In this document: one piece after another, positions 37,634 to 51,709 of the stretch | How the letters are laid out: each line of letters begins with the position of its first letter | Position numbering within the stretch: the first letter of the stretch is position 1 | Assembly: GCA_029204225.1 (NCBI GenBank) | Contig: MU832117.1 | Location: 22,473 to 86,472, forward strand | DNA from: Diphasiastrum complanatum | Taxonomy: Eukaryota; Streptophyta; Lycopodiopsida; Lycopodiales; Lycopodiaceae | Reading direction: 5' to 3' | Length of the DNA: 64,000 nt | Notes under the pieces: model-generated | The model's database searches: none | What the model was told of the DNA's origin: nothing | Seen by the model: the letters and a program-made list of their open reading frames with translations, nothing else | Program-made: the position numbers and the translations under genes

Positions 37634-40600
37634 TCTCTCCCTTAGGCTCAATTGTGATAAGAGTGAAAAACAATAATTTGTAGCAACGTCTGGAGTGTCC
37701 AAAAGATGTTATGCATATCCTGCTACTATGTACTTGACTCACACTCAAGCACACCAACAAACCACCAGGTTTGACTCACAGAGTACCATGCAAACACAAT
37801 GCTCATACAGAGAGTCTACCATACTCTCGACCAACTGACTCGTCCCCAATCCGACTTGAACACAAGTGGACCACATGAGCGACATGGCTCAAACTGAGGA
37901 AATCCCACTGCCACCATGAGACTTACATCCTCCATCTAGCTAGGCTGACATCCTATTAGACACTTACAAGCACAAACCTGTAAAGTTGACATAAATGAGC
38001 GACTAAGGCTCAACCTGAGGAAATCTTACTGCCACCATAAGATTGCACCCTCACCAGATAGACAGCTAGTAGACAATGACAAGTCAATGAGCATAAAATG
38101 ACTACTTTGTTTTACTGTAGCAAATGCACAACCACATACGACTCCGACTCAGATCTAGACTCCCGTGACAAGGCAACATGCAAGCCCACACACACTCATG
38201 CAAACCAACACGAATGATAAAGTGTCAAATACATGACCAAGGCCTACCCATAAGTCGTATCATGTCGTACCAACATTTGTGCCACCTGCAGATCCGTTGC
38301 TACACCACTGGTCACCAAATCAGGTCTCTACCCATGGCCCGCACCTGTAACAAGATGCCCTCACGTCCAAGCATATCCAAATGACCAATAAGTCCTGAAA
38401 GCTGATCCCCATCCATTCCCCATGCTCCAAGCACAAGAGTCTACCAAGGACTCAATGAATGAATGTACACAAATCTCACCATAGGCTATATCTGAGTAGC
38501 TCGTCTATCTCCCAGAGATACTGATGATGATCTGCTTGTCCTACATCCTATGTAGGTTCAACTTTCCATGCTTGACGTTGCCAACTCTGATTTGACCAGT
38601 CTATAGGCCTCCCACCAGGGAGCCTATCTCCCCACAACATCCATCATAGCATCCAAGCCAAAGCAAATGGAAACTAGATCCACTATCATGATCAACTCAC
38701 CCACGATCCATAGCATATCAGGTAGGATAGCTCCAGAATCCTGTACCCTCCTTTACCATCTGATCACCAAGTATCCATTACCTGCTAATAGCTCCCCAAC
38801 TGTCCACCTGTGGTGCAACTAGACTCCAACTGGATCTAACCAAAAACTGCATCCTACTTACCAAATAATGATGGATAGAAACAACATGTGATGCCAACAT
38901 GGAGATCACTGTGCATATAACCATGCAGCTCACCCGATTACTCGCCAAAGTATCAGCTGTCACTCCCTGAGCAACCATCTCCATCCCTGTCGGCTCACAA
39001 CCATGGGCATGCTGGATCCACATCAACCATAATGCTCTCCATGCCCTCAGGATATGTACTACCTCTAGGTACTCTCCATGCCACCTACCTCCAAGTAGGC
39101 ATGACCCGTCCCTAGGTCATTACATGATGCACCAGCTGAAGAACATTGTCCATACATCAAACGACATATCATACCTGAGCAACTATAGCATCTCCCTGAG
39201 TGCCACCCCAATGGACTCGTCATCCACATACTATGCTCACCTGATGTCTCCGATCCTGGTCACCATCCTGCTAGACAAACCGAACTCCAAAGCATCACCT
39301 GCTCCACCTGGCTCCTAGCATCTGCGCTCTCCCTGGCTATGTGCCACCCGACACCATGCCAACACAAGCATATCCCTGAGTCGCCGCTCATGGGATCCCG
39401 AGACTGCTGTCTCCCTGATCGTACTGAGGTATATGGCTCTGAGTGACTTCCTCTAGGCTTATCCCTGATCTCACCACTTGAGAATCTGCACCATGGAAAT
39501 TCCAACACATGTGCTAAGCCTAGACTCCTGCAAATACAGCCAAATGCAAGAAAGCTATAAGTAGCTTATCCACACCCGTGATGGTAGATGTCTCCCCATT
39601 GATGCCAATGTCCAATGACTGGCCCCTTGCTATAATGCCAACCTGTACTCCCAAATGAGCACACCATGAAGTCCTCACCATCAATGTCCCCTCTAGTAGA
39701 TCGCTAGCAAAACACCCATCATAGTGTTTGCCCTCCTATCACACCCCATGCGATCTCCATCAGCTCTCCAACCTAGAGCTGGTCCATTTGCATTTGCAGT
39801 GTTCTGATTTCATCATGAATCCCACCTGTAAGTCCTATCCATGCCAATGACTCAAGTCCAATATGAAATAGCTGCCCCCTGATGATCATCCCATGTCATC
39901 CTGTAGTGCTATCCCTACCAGGTATTCCAATGCCATCCCTGATCACAAAGATCTGAGCATCTACCCTGTAGTGCCCACCTGTATTCTCCCAAGCTACCTC
40001 CTAGCTGCTCCTGTGAATGGTTCCAAACCACTCCCTGAGAATACATTGAGATGTAAACTCCAAAGCCACCATCAAGTCCCTCACATGATTGTGCATGTCA
40101 ATATTCCTCCAACTGACCATGTGAGAACTTCCATGGCCCAAACCAAATGATCTGCATCCTGTCATCATTGGAATCTGCATCCCTGATGCAATATTGATAT
40201 GGCAAATTGACTTGACTTATCCAAACTGGTAGTTGAAGTGTATCTCCTCGATGACAAACCTGATACACTGCTCCACAACTACAATGGCTTGATCAAAATT
40301 GACTTACCGACTGTAAAACCGCAAAATCATTACACTCACCACTCACCAAGAGCATCCAAAGTGTGATTATCGACCCGTTCTTCATCCTCTGCGTGTCCCA
40401 CACACAACTCGTACAATGCAAGTCTACTATCTTGCCCAATGGCTTTCAACTGGCACCACCTCGCACTTCCATCATCTGTGACCACCAATATGTGTGTACC
40501 TCCAAGCTAGCCCATATTTCCCTCCAAACAAGAAATTTCCAAGCTACAGATGTGTGTGTTAATGCAGCTATCACCTGACTCGACAATGCCACTGCCGATC

Positions 40601-43600
40601 ATACCTGTGAGAGCGTTCCCCCAAAATGCCTCTTGACGGTGGTTGGTTCAAACCCCAAAAGTTGAACCTGATCACAAGAATTTTTCACCTGTAATCGGCA
40701 TACCATGCCTATCTCTCACCTGTGATTGCTTGCCCTCTCAAAATTGTCGCCAATGATGAGTAGTCACGTTGCCAAACTGCACTTCCGTCGCCAATACTAG
40801 CTTTTTCCACACAATTTCGCTACCATTCACTCCCATACCGCATTTACCACTTCCAAACACCTTGTTACCCTATCAGGAGTAAGTAATAATGATTCCTAAG
40901 TGATAATGCCTCATTGTACTGCCCTGTAGCAGATTTCACTAGCCAAAAATTGTCCCAAATTTGGCCCTATGGTACCCAAATGGCAAATGTAGCCCATCAC
41001 TAGGTCACCTCCGCTCGATAGAATGGTGATGAAAACACTCCAAAATGTGTTTCTCCCTGTCTGTGACGTTGCTTTGTCCGCTGGCTCTAAGCAACCAGTT
41101 TCAAGGGTCATTTTGGCCCTCGAATGGCCAAAATTGGTGCCTTCTAGCCAAAGATAGGTCCATTTCCAAAATGCCTTGCAAATTTGAACTGTATTTTCAT
41201 TCTGAAAATTTTTAATGAAGAAAGAACATTTTCTGCCCTTCAGGTCCTTTCAGCCATTTCAGCTGAAATTTTTTAATGAAAATGAGGTGCCCTTTGCATT
41301 TCACCTCTCTTCGGGCCCAGTTCACCACATCTCAATGGTGGAATCCCATTCTTTGGCCCGGATTTCTCTCCAAGAAATTAATCTTAGCCGTCCATCCAAT
41401 GTTGTAATAGTGTACTTCTAAAGGTCGATATAGTATTTCAGTCCAGAGATTGATAATTTGAGAGTTATTCCATCTTTAAGTACTTATTTGTCAAAGACCA
41501 TTACAACATCCGTCTTTAACAATATGAACTTTATACAATCACCTAGAACAACATCTAGATATTACAAAGTTTTGTTGAATTCCAACTGACTCACCCAAAA
41601 AATCCCCTTTGGAATCATTGATGTCCCATACCCCTAGCTTTTCCTCCAAGAATCCTTTGCATCTAGATCTGTTTTGCCCCAAAAGTCAAAAATACTATTT
41701 GGCTCCAACTATAGGATCAGAATCACAACTAATTCCATGAGACACATCTAACCATTGAAATCCGTCATGCTCCTTAAGTGTTACTCAAAGAATACCACTC
41801 CACATTGTACCCCAGAATGGACAAGACAAAAATGTATCGTTCAAGTACAGATGAAATGCCTCAAGTGAATTCACTAACCCAAAAGGAACACATATCTCAA
41901 CAAAACTGAATACCATACTATCCTAGATATCCAAATATTATTTCAGAATCGGTAAAAAAGAACTTAATTCTTTTACAGGTTAGAATTTCTCTTGGTTTTC
42001 ATGGTCATTATAAAAGAACACTCTATAATGCCACAAATAGAATCTAAATTACTATATTCATGTATGGAACACCTTTCATCTGCCATCACTTGCAGATCCA
42101 ATTGCAAAACAGAGATGGTTCCATAAATGGATTATCTGACTTGCCACTCACTTTTCTCTTAGAATCTTTGATTTCTCAAAATTCTAATTAACACTAAGAA
42201 AAATGAATCCAAATTTCCAAAGGTAGTCTTCTTAATTGATTCCCAATTGTTATTCTCATGTACTATTAGTTATACTTCAAAAATTGAAAGTATAAGATCA
42301 ACGAAACTGATCGACTGAGTCAACCAATCAACACTCGGGCTTCATCTCTTCCCTCTCTTCCAAATATCATTTAGGCTAAAAGCCCCAAATTTGTACTAGG
42401 AAAAAGTTCAATTTAGTATCTGTAGTACTTTGACTACTAATGAACCAGACTATTTTTATTGTTCAAGTAATTAAGTGTTGCGCTCAATTACTGGCAAATC
42501 CCCATATGGATCAGCATAAAAATTGTTCCAGTAAGATTTTCGTTATACTTGGTCTTTACTAATCCCAAAAAACAAGAAATACTCCAATTAGTTGACAGAT
42601 TTCAAATCTACAACTAAAAGTGAAAGGACTGTGATCTTAAAAACTGACTGATTTTTCAACCCAGTAAAATCATTCACTTTACAAGCGATTTCCGTTTGAT
42701 CAACAACCAACAAATTGAACAAATCCAAAACATCCATGGTTACTTCAAATTTGACGCGAACTAGGTCTACAAGACACTTGCTATGTCACCTTGCCACTTA
42801 GGCTTCACATGTGCAAGCTGTAACTGATCAAAAAATAGATAGGAGGCCGCACTTTTTCAAGGTAGTATCTTAAAAAATCCATCTCCAGCCCAACATGCAT
42901 CCAATGAGAGGTTACAAGCACTCTTCTGAGGTTCATTAGAGAGGCATAGACGCTTCTATCAGGTCCAGCAAGCAATCATAAGCTCAGATCATGCAAAAAA
43001 TGCATTTGACTCCTTCAACAAGCAAAACTTCAACATAACGGTGCCTAAGCCTCACACAACCAAATTAGATGCATGATGGCTCAAATCAGAGGGAATCCAT
43101 CATATCTTTAAGTTTGTAACAAGATCGAATAGGTTCAAACCACCATTTGATAGGCATTCATGCTCAAAAGTCCTCAAAAATACACTATTTTTTATATTTT
43201 GAGACCCTTAATGGTGTCCAATCCTAACCAAGCTTCATGATAGACTTAGGACAACTTCATTACACCTCTGAAAACGTGCATGAAAAATATTGGCCATAAA
43301 TTTTATGAAAATCTCCAAAATGAGTCCAAAAACCATCAAAAAACCATGTTTTTTGACCAATTTTGACCAAAATTTGTGGATCAAATCCACAATTAAGTGA
43401 AATCAGACCCAAATCGCTATAAATCCATTACATTCAAGCACTACAAGTTCTGATTTCAGTCAATTATGGTCCTTATAGCCCTTTTCTAGTCCAAAAACCC
43501 CAATTTTTGGCTTAAAAACACTCTTTAAGCTCCCTTTTGACTTTTCAACTGACATGCAATTGTTAGATCCAATCAATAATGTGAAAAATCACAAAAAAAA

Positions 43601-43815
43601 TTGTCAAAAATCCATTGATTTCCATCAAAATCTATGGAGAAAATCCATAATCATGATCAATAGGCTGAAAGTACACCAAATTCAGAGAAGCCATCTACTT
43701 GGAGATCAATTCCACCACCTGGAAGTAACAAGCAAGGAGAAACCACCAAAAAGTTGGGACAAAATAAGAAGCAGCTCCACCTTCCGATTGATGCAAAGCC
43801 TTGCTCTGATACCAC
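37634..43815 (-). other. Non-coding interior of the composite element
   Basis: Roughly 6 kb without a recognisable domain on either strand. 40655-41000 is the reverse complement of 53140-53465, the leader after the primer site of the plus-strand X copy. The part at 43560-43800 next to the Y primer site reads like a retroelement leader. Frames of 60-90 codons are scattered and look random. Confidence 0.55.
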
Positions 43816-44247
43816 TATAAAGGTCGCCTAGTGAAGATCTAATTAAATCATGTTGCATGCAACCAAAAGGACACCTCTGGAGCAAAAACCACCCAACCAA
43901 CAGGAAATGGCTATTCAATACCCTAACCACTTCACCCCCATGCCATGGTGAATGAATGCAAGAGAGGAGGGGCTCCTGGCTGCAAGGATCAGAAAATCCA
44001 ATGGGCGAATTTCCACTAGTATATATTCTCTCACATGAGGAGAGAATATTCCTCTTAGGGTCCCCATGCAACCTAGAATAGCAATTGACCTCCTATCCTT
44101 GCATTATAGCAGTCAAACACCACACAAGTCCTCCTATGTCCAAATATAGGTCTGGGCCCTCATATGATTATTAATTACTTTATCGACCAAGCCCGGAATG
44201 ATGAGGCATAACTAATAACCACATACATTGGAGTGACCGGCTATCCA
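43816..44247 (-). repeat. Upstream LTR, family Y
   Basis: Begins TGGATAGCCGG on the minus strand and is followed by the primer-binding site TGGTATCAGAGC (43814-43803). Pairs with 36725-37164. Confidence 0.82.
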
Positions 44248-47182
44248 TGTGAAGAATTATTCCGAATCCCTCATACGGGACATGGACATAACACTTTGTT
44301 ACTTTTCAACAAGTTGAAAGTTCATTATATGCATTGATCCACACTAATTAGAAATCAATCAACCATAACTACAATAGCACACTAGATTCATAGTGGGGTT
44401 AATCAGCCTACATTCTACACACATTTAGTAAAGGATTACAACACATCTCCTTATTCTGATACCATGTTCAGGGGTAGATCCTTCTACTATCATGATTGCT
44501 ATCATGTTGTAGAAGGACGAACACTCATGAAAAGAGAACACAAAAACTCTACTATTGCACAAGCAAATTACATAATCAGTGAGATGAACCAATGTAGGAG
44601 AGAAGAGGTTCTATTATGCCACCTCACATTTTGGCCTTCTACACTTAAGAAGAGTTGGACTCCTATATAGAAATCACATGAGACACATAAGCCTATTTTT
44701 ATTCAGAATACAAAGTGCAAGTGCAAGTACAAGTACACTAAAAAATGATAGGTATTGCACTAAATTAGCCAACATGTGCCATACATTGCACATTGATAGA
44801 TACAACATATTATGAACACATGTAAATAGCATATCATCTATCGATGTGGCTCTAAGCTGGTGACTTTGCAAAGCTATACTAGATTTCAATATGGATTTGA
44901 AGATCAACTCTCCAAAATGGCTTCAAGTAGAAGAAAAGAGTTGATGGTAGTCGTGAATCATGCATAACACATACCAAATGCTACCACATTTTTACTCACA
45001 TTGTTAGCACTTGAAACTAATTCTAGGTCACATGCACAAACATATGTCCCCATTGGCTTCAATACATTTCTATCAGCATATTGAGTTTCTCTCATTTTTT
45101 TGGAGGTGAAGGGAGACCAAGTCATGATAACGAACAAAGCTAATCAAATGAATTCCCTTATTCCTCATGGAAAAAATAACAAAAAGTTTGCATTTCATCA
45201 CCTTAGCTTGTCATAACAAAACTAGAACACATAGCTAATGGGCATAAAGTGCCACTAAAGATGAAAGTAAATAGCACAACAACTTGGTCATATTATTGAT
45301 CATATATCTCATTTCACATCAATGATCATCCCGAGCTTGTGTTGATACGCCATGTGCAAATGTTGTGACACGTGTGAGACAAATGTACTCAACTACATCT
45401 GACTCACCAATATCAATAAGTGTGTCTAATTTTGCCAAGTATTTGCATCATATCCTTGTATTATGTCAACCTCTAAGCTTTTCAATCTTTGCATTTCAAT
45501 TGCAAATCTCTGACGCTCATCCTTGTACTATGTTTCTCAGCTGCAAGTCTATGTATTTCTTTTGCAAGTTTGTCTCTCTCTCCTCAACCCAGGCACACAT
45601 TAATTTAGGCTAATGAATGAGAATTGTTGTATATCAAGATTTAGCAATCAAACAAGTAGCTGTAAAATAATAGTGTCATGACCTAGTCAAAGTCATTGAA
45701 CAGACTTTGTTTTCTAGATCCATTACTTGCTATAAAATCATGAATACATCCATCCACTTGAAAGAGTTCATGAACAAGATATGCAAAATTGTGGACAAAA
45801 ACTCTAAAAAGGTGAAATCTTGGTCTTCCTAACTTCCAGATATTTATTTGTGAGATGGAATATATTCAAACTCACAAAAGCCTGGAAATAACATACATGC
45901 AATAATATAAAAAAAAGTCAAAGGATCTATTATGAAACAATAATATATATTTCAAAGAACAAAAATCTGCCAGTCAACACTTCTTATATATCATCAATAG
46001 CCAAGAATAAGTTGCTATCAAAATTTCAAAAGAATCCACATTTTCTAGATGTCATGAGAGCCATTAATTGCAATAGAAGTGACTCACGGTGGTAAGACCA
46101 AAAACGGAAAAGATAAAACAAAAAATCCAAAAAATTGATGAAAAAGATGGACTCATAAGAGTTGGGGCCCTCAATTTACTGGCAAAATAAACCTAAATAG
46201 TGGATGCATAGTATCTTGACTTTAAAAAGTTGAGTATACAAAGTTACAAACCATGAAGTGCATCATAAATTCTCCTATAGCATGAAATGTGGTGATATAC
46301 AAATCTCTAAAAGAACAGACAGAGATGTATGAAAAAGATTAAAAGTCATATTGTAGGGAAGACAATTCTTATGAATCACCCAAAAAGGACAAAAAATACA
46401 AAAGTGACACAAGTTTCAAAAATCAGTAAAAGTGGGACTTCTGGTGCCATACCTTCTGCTACTGAAAAACACAAAATCAGCAGATAGGAATCCAATGATC
46501 CAATCCAATTGGAAACTAATAAAAACTAATTTCTATAGAGAAAACTACATCAAAAACAAAAAAATAAATTTTCTCCCCATTATAATTTGAATGTAGGCTA
46601 AATTGATCAAAGACACTCCTATACTATGAAATTACTTTTCATTTATCATAATGAGGCTCACTGGCCTATTTCTAATGTTTAGGGCCCCACAATCCTTGAA
46701 TTAATACTGGAGGGCCAATAATGACCATATCAAGTAAGCAAAAGGCAAGTGATGCCAAATAGAGGGCCAACTGCCCAGAAAATAATGTTTGCTATAAATC
46801 TCAGTATGTCAGGTCTAAACAGGAGAGATTCCTCAAAACTCGGATCTCCTCAGGCCAATGATTAAAGTCAAAGAGATTCCTCAAAAATCTCCTGTTTAAT
46901 CAACATTCCTGAAATATCATTCACCTTTTTAGAGGGACCTTATCCTCAAAGAACAATAAGCAATTGGGTATAAAGATGGGAAACTGAGAAGTGATGAGCT
47001 TTCCAAAGCGGGTCTAATATTATCTTAAACTTCTTCACAATGGCATTTTGATGAGGTTGTAGCTTTAATATTAATGAGCCAAAAACCCAGGTTTCTTGGG
47101 TCTGCTAATATCTGGAAGGGTCATACCGTATATGAATACTCCTTTGAGTGTTCTGTCCATGCAAAAAACTCCTCTCAATACA
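44248..47182. other. Intergenic; possible further LTR edge near 44466, no gene recognised
   Basis: At 44466-44456 the minus strand reads ATGGTATCAGA, close to a primer-binding site, so an older element may begin at about 44468. Just beyond is a small hairpin at 44479-44520 (arms TCCTTCTAC / GTAGAAGGA). From 44700 to 47100 the sequence is AT-rich with nothing I can name. The 3' UTR of the PPR gene lies near 47182. Confidence 0.35.
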
Positions 47183-50100
47183 CTATGACATACAAATAGT
47201 CTCAGAGATTCTTTTCATTCCTGCTATGGCCATTTGTCTTTCTACCTCTGCCACCTCATTCCACCTGCCAGCAAAAGCATAAACTTTTGACATCAACAAA
47301 TATGCAGCAGCGTTAGTCGGATTCAACTTCAAGACAGACTCAAATGCTCCTTGGGCTATTTCCAAATTGCCATGTATTTGGCAAGCACCAAGTACCGACA
47401 TCCAAATTGCAGGATCAGGTCTAAATGGCATACTTTCAATAAAGGCCACTGCTTTATTCAGTTCACCGGCACGACTCAGAAGGTCAACCACACAGGCATA
47501 ATGCTGCATGTTTGGGACAATTTCAAAGTCCTTCACCATAGCCTCGAAAATGGACATCCCCTCATTTAGGAGGCTCGTGTGGCTACAGGCAGAAATCAAA
47601 GAAACAAATGTGACTTCATTAGGCTTTATTCCTTTATCTTGCATTGTATCAAATAGTTTTAAGGCCTCCTTAGCAAGACCATGCTGCGCATATCCTGCAA
47701 TCATTGCATTCCATGCAACCAAATCATTCCCAGAGATTTTGTTAAATACTTCATATGCTTTGGCTGAATTCCCACATTTTGAATACATGTCAATTAAAGA
47801 AGTGCAAAGAGACAGATCCAGATCAAGTCCTGATTTGATGAGTTGCTCATGGACAGCCTCACCCTGACTTATGGCAGTAATGCTGCCACATGCTTTCAAA
47901 ATGTTTATGAATGTGACCCGGTTTGGCACAACCCTTTCCTCCTCCATCTTGTGAAAAAGTTCAAGGGCTGAGTGATTCAGTCCATGTTGGGCATAGCTTG
48001 AGATCATTGCATTCCATGTTGCAATGTTTTTCCCAGGCAACTTGTTGAAGACTTGTTGTGCCTTGTCCAAATCCCCACAAGTAGAATACATGTCAATGAG
48101 GGCGCTACCAACACTGAAATCTAATTCTAAGCCCACGTCACTGATCTGCGCATGAATTAGCTTGCCATAGCTTATGTCTGATCTAGTTCCACATGCTTTC
48201 AGGACACTCACAAACGTCACACGATCTGGCATCATGCCTGCCTGTTGCATTTGCCCAAAAAGCTGAAGGGCTCGCTCACCTTGGTCATGCCGGACAAACC
48301 CTGCAATCATTGCATTCCAGGACACTACATCCTTTCCAGCCATCTCGTCAAAAATTTCGCATGCTGCAACTAAGCTTCCACATTTTGCATACATATCTAT
48401 AAGACTGCTTGCAATGCAAATGTCTGCTGCCAGCCCCTTTTGTTTGAGCAAGGCATGAATCTGCTTGCCTTCATCTAGAGCCCCCGTACTCGCACATGCT
48501 TTCAGGATGCTGATGAACGTGGTTGCATCTGGCTCAACTCCTTCTTGATGCATTATTTCTAAAAACTTCATGGCTTGGGAAGCAAGTCCATGCTGCAGAA
48601 ATCCTGTGACAATCGTGTTCCAAGACACTACATTTCTTTTCTTCAGTGCATTGAATGCTTTCTCTGCTTCATCTAAGTTCCCACATTTGATGTACATGTC
48701 AACAAGGGCACTCCCAACAAACACATCAGATGTAAGTTCACTCTTGGTTATCTGCGCGTGAATTTTCTTACCTTCAGACAAAGAACCTAGATTGCCACAA
48801 GCTTTAAGGATGTTCACAAATGTAAAACCGTCCGGCGTCACACCTTCTTGTTGCATTATTTCGTATAGCTCAATAGCTTGCTCACCCAGACAAGGATGGG
48901 CGTATCCACCCAGCATAGCATTCCAGGTAACCAAGCTTTTTTCTGTTAGCTTTTCAAAGACCTGCCTTGCCTCATCCGGGTTTCCACACTTGACATACAT
49001 GTCAATGAGGGCACTTGCAATATGCTGATTAAATTCCACATCACTATTTAGAATCTGAGCATGTATCAGCCTACCCTCATCTATTGCCGACACCATACCA
49101 CAAACTTTCAGCATGCTTACAAACATCACAGTATCTGGCTTTATGCCATCCTGCTGCAACTGTTTCAGGAGTTGAAAAGCTTCTTGACCGCGGCCATTCT
49201 GGACATATCCTGCAATCATTGCTTTCCACAGGCTCAGGGTTCTTACTCTTAACAGCCCACATAAGTTTTTTGCATCATCCAATCTCCCACATTTGGCATG
49301 CATTTCAGCAAGACAGTTCCCAATTGAAGGCTCGGACTCGAGACCCAGCTTGGCAATCTGAGCATGGATAAGCAATCCTTCATCTATGGCTGCCAGATTG
49401 CCACAAGCTTTCAAGATATTGAGAAATGTAACAGTATCTGGTTTGCACCCTTCAAGTTGCATTTCCTTAAATAACCGAAGAGCTTTGTGACTCAGTCCAT
49501 TTTGAATATATCCTGAAAGTAATGTATTCCACATAACCACATCCTTTCTGGGCAATTTTTCAAACACTTGGCGTGCATCGTCTAAGCCACCACATTTGGC
49601 ATACATGTTAACAAGAGAGCTTCCAACAAAAGCATCTAATTCCAGTCCACTTTCGATGATCTCAGCGTGAATGGACTTACCCTGAGCTAAATTGCCCGTG
49701 CTACTGCATGCCTTCAGGATACTAGTGAAGGTGACTCTATCCGGCTTTGTTTGCTCTTGTTGCATTTTCTTAAAAGCTTCAAAAGCCGGCTGGATAAGTC
49801 CATCCTGTGCATATCCAGCAATCAATGCATTCCAAGACACAATGTCTTTTTCAGGCAGGACTTGAAAGACTTGAACTGCCTCGTCTAACCTTTGGCATTT
49901 CACATACATATTTATGAGGGTGTTACCAACAGAGAGATTATTTTGATATCCTTGCTCAATTATGTGGGCATGAATCAACCTCCCCTGTGTCAGGTCTGTT
50001 GTCTTTGCACAACCCATGAGCACAGCATTGTAGACATAATCATTTGGCTTCACATTTGTTCTTTGCATTTCCTGATATAACTTGATTGCCTGCTTGGGCT

Positions 50101-50488
50101 GTCCAAGCTTGGCATGAGCAGAAATCATTGCAGCCCATGAGTAGGTATCAGGATCACGAATGTTTCCAAAAGCTTGCCTTGCTCCATTTAGATCGCCACA
50201 GGCTGAGCATAGGCGAATTAGATGATTGCCCAACAGTACATTTGAACCAAGCCCACTGCTCACCATATAAGAATGGATCCATCTGCCTGCTTCTAGATTT
50301 TTCTGTTTCACACAAATCTGAAGAAGACGTGCCAAAATGCTAATGGGTAATTTAAGGCCTGCCTGTTGCATCAATTCTACATCGTGAATTGCTTCCTGCA
50401 GTCTTCCCTCCTCACAAAATCTGGTGACACTCCCAATGAAACCACCATGTCTCCCTTTTGCTTCCAACCTGAAAGATCCAAGCCTCAT
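47183..50488 (-). CDS. PLS-class pentatricopeptide repeat protein, partial E domain, no DYW
   Basis: PLS-class PPR proteins are organelle RNA-binding factors, often specifying sites of RNA editing. The 1101-aa frame is uninterrupted. It shows about nine PLS cycles of roughly 101 residues. Each has a W-N-A-M-I-A-G-Y-type P motif, an EAL-LF-x-M-QQEG and PD-x-x-TF-x-x-ILKACG L motif, and a G-x-x-IHAQI, SALIDMYxKCG S motif. After the last cycle, PNMQHYACVVDLLSRAGELN and MPFRPDPAIWMSVLGACQIH form the E1 start; AAYLLMSKVYAFAGRWNEVA is E2-like. It stops at ...MKRISETICMS without the usual PG-x-SWIE and DYW. The start is the ATG at 50488. The frame continues ten codons up to a TTG at 50518; an in-frame TGA lies just above. 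An upstream exon (ATG at 50831) supplying a transit peptide is possible. The repeat code points to one RNA target, not predictable here. Confidence 0.92.
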   Translation of the reverse strand: MRLGSFRLEAKGRHGGFIGSVTRFCEEGRLQEAIHDVELMQQAGLKLPISILARLLQICVKQKNLEAGRWIHSYMVSSGLGSNVLLGNHLIRLCSACGDLNGARQAFGNIRDPDTYSWAAMISAHAKLGQPKQAIKLYQEMQRTNVKPNDYVYNAVLMGCAKTTDLTQGRLIHAHIIEQGYQNNLSVGNTLINMYVKCQRLDEAVQVFQVLPEKDIVSWNALIAGYAQDGLIQPAFEAFKKMQQEQTKPDRVTFTSILKACSSTGNLAQGKSIHAEIIESGLELDAFVGSSLVNMYAKCGGLDDARQVFEKLPRKDVVMWNTLLSGYIQNGLSHKALRLFKEMQLEGCKPDTVTFLNILKACGNLAAIDEGLLIHAQIAKLGLESEPSIGNCLAEMHAKCGRLDDAKNLCGLLRVRTLSLWKAMIAGYVQNGRGQEAFQLLKQLQQDGIKPDTVMFVSMLKVCGMVSAIDEGRLIHAQILNSDVEFNQHIASALIDMYVKCGNPDEARQVFEKLTEKSLVTWNAMLGGYAHPCLGEQAIELYEIMQQEGVTPDGFTFVNILKACGNLGSLSEGKKIHAQITKSELTSDVFVGSALVDMYIKCGNLDEAEKAFNALKKRNVVSWNTIVTGFLQHGLASQAMKFLEIMHQEGVEPDATTFISILKACASTGALDEGKQIHALLKQKGLAADICIASSLIDMYAKCGSLVAACEIFDEMAGKDVVSWNAMIAGFVRHDQGERALQLFGQMQQAGMMPDRVTFVSVLKACGTRSDISYGKLIHAQISDVGLELDFSVGSALIDMYSTCGDLDKAQQVFNKLPGKNIATWNAMISSYAQHGLNHSALELFHKMEEERVVPNRVTFINILKACGSITAISQGEAVHEQLIKSGLDLDLSLCTSLIDMYSKCGNSAKAYEVFNKISGNDLVAWNAMIAGYAQHGLAKEALKLFDTMQDKGIKPNEVTFVSLISACSHTSLLNEGMSIFEAMVKDFEIVPNMQHYACVVDLLSRAGELNKAVAFIESMPFRPDPAIWMSVLGACQIHGNLEIAQGAFESVLKLNPTNAAAYLLMSKVYAFAGRWNEVAEVERQMAIAGMKRISETICMS

Positions 50489-51702
<1,214 letters not shown>

Positions 51703-51709
51703 ATTTTAG

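Larger units (their letters stand above)
36725..44247 (-). mobile_element. Composite LTR element: family-Y LTR pair around a non-coding interior containing a family-X LTR
   Basis: Direct repeats at 36725-37164 (440 bp) and 43816-44247 (432 bp) are clearly homologous, minus orientation, starting TGATAG or TGGATAG. Next to the upstream one is the primer-binding site TGGTATCAGAGCAAGG on the minus strand (43814-43799). The interior, about 6.6 kb, shows no Gag, protease, integrase or RT in any frame. Directly beside the downstream Y LTR sits a second LTR type (X, 37633-37166) with its own polypurine tract (37644-37633). A family-X leader is found at about 41000-40655. So the structure is nested or recombined. 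It resembles a LARD (large non-coding LTR derivative), but this is inference. No target duplication was found. Confidence 0.68.

Noticed and set aside
44479-44520. Small hairpin as a terminator or miRNA
   Set aside because: Only about nine perfect pairs at the base with a poorly matched upper stem; too weak, and plant nuclear genes do not use such terminators.
47351-50343. Many plus-strand frames of 60-120 codons
   Set aside because: They are antisense shadows of the PPR gene.
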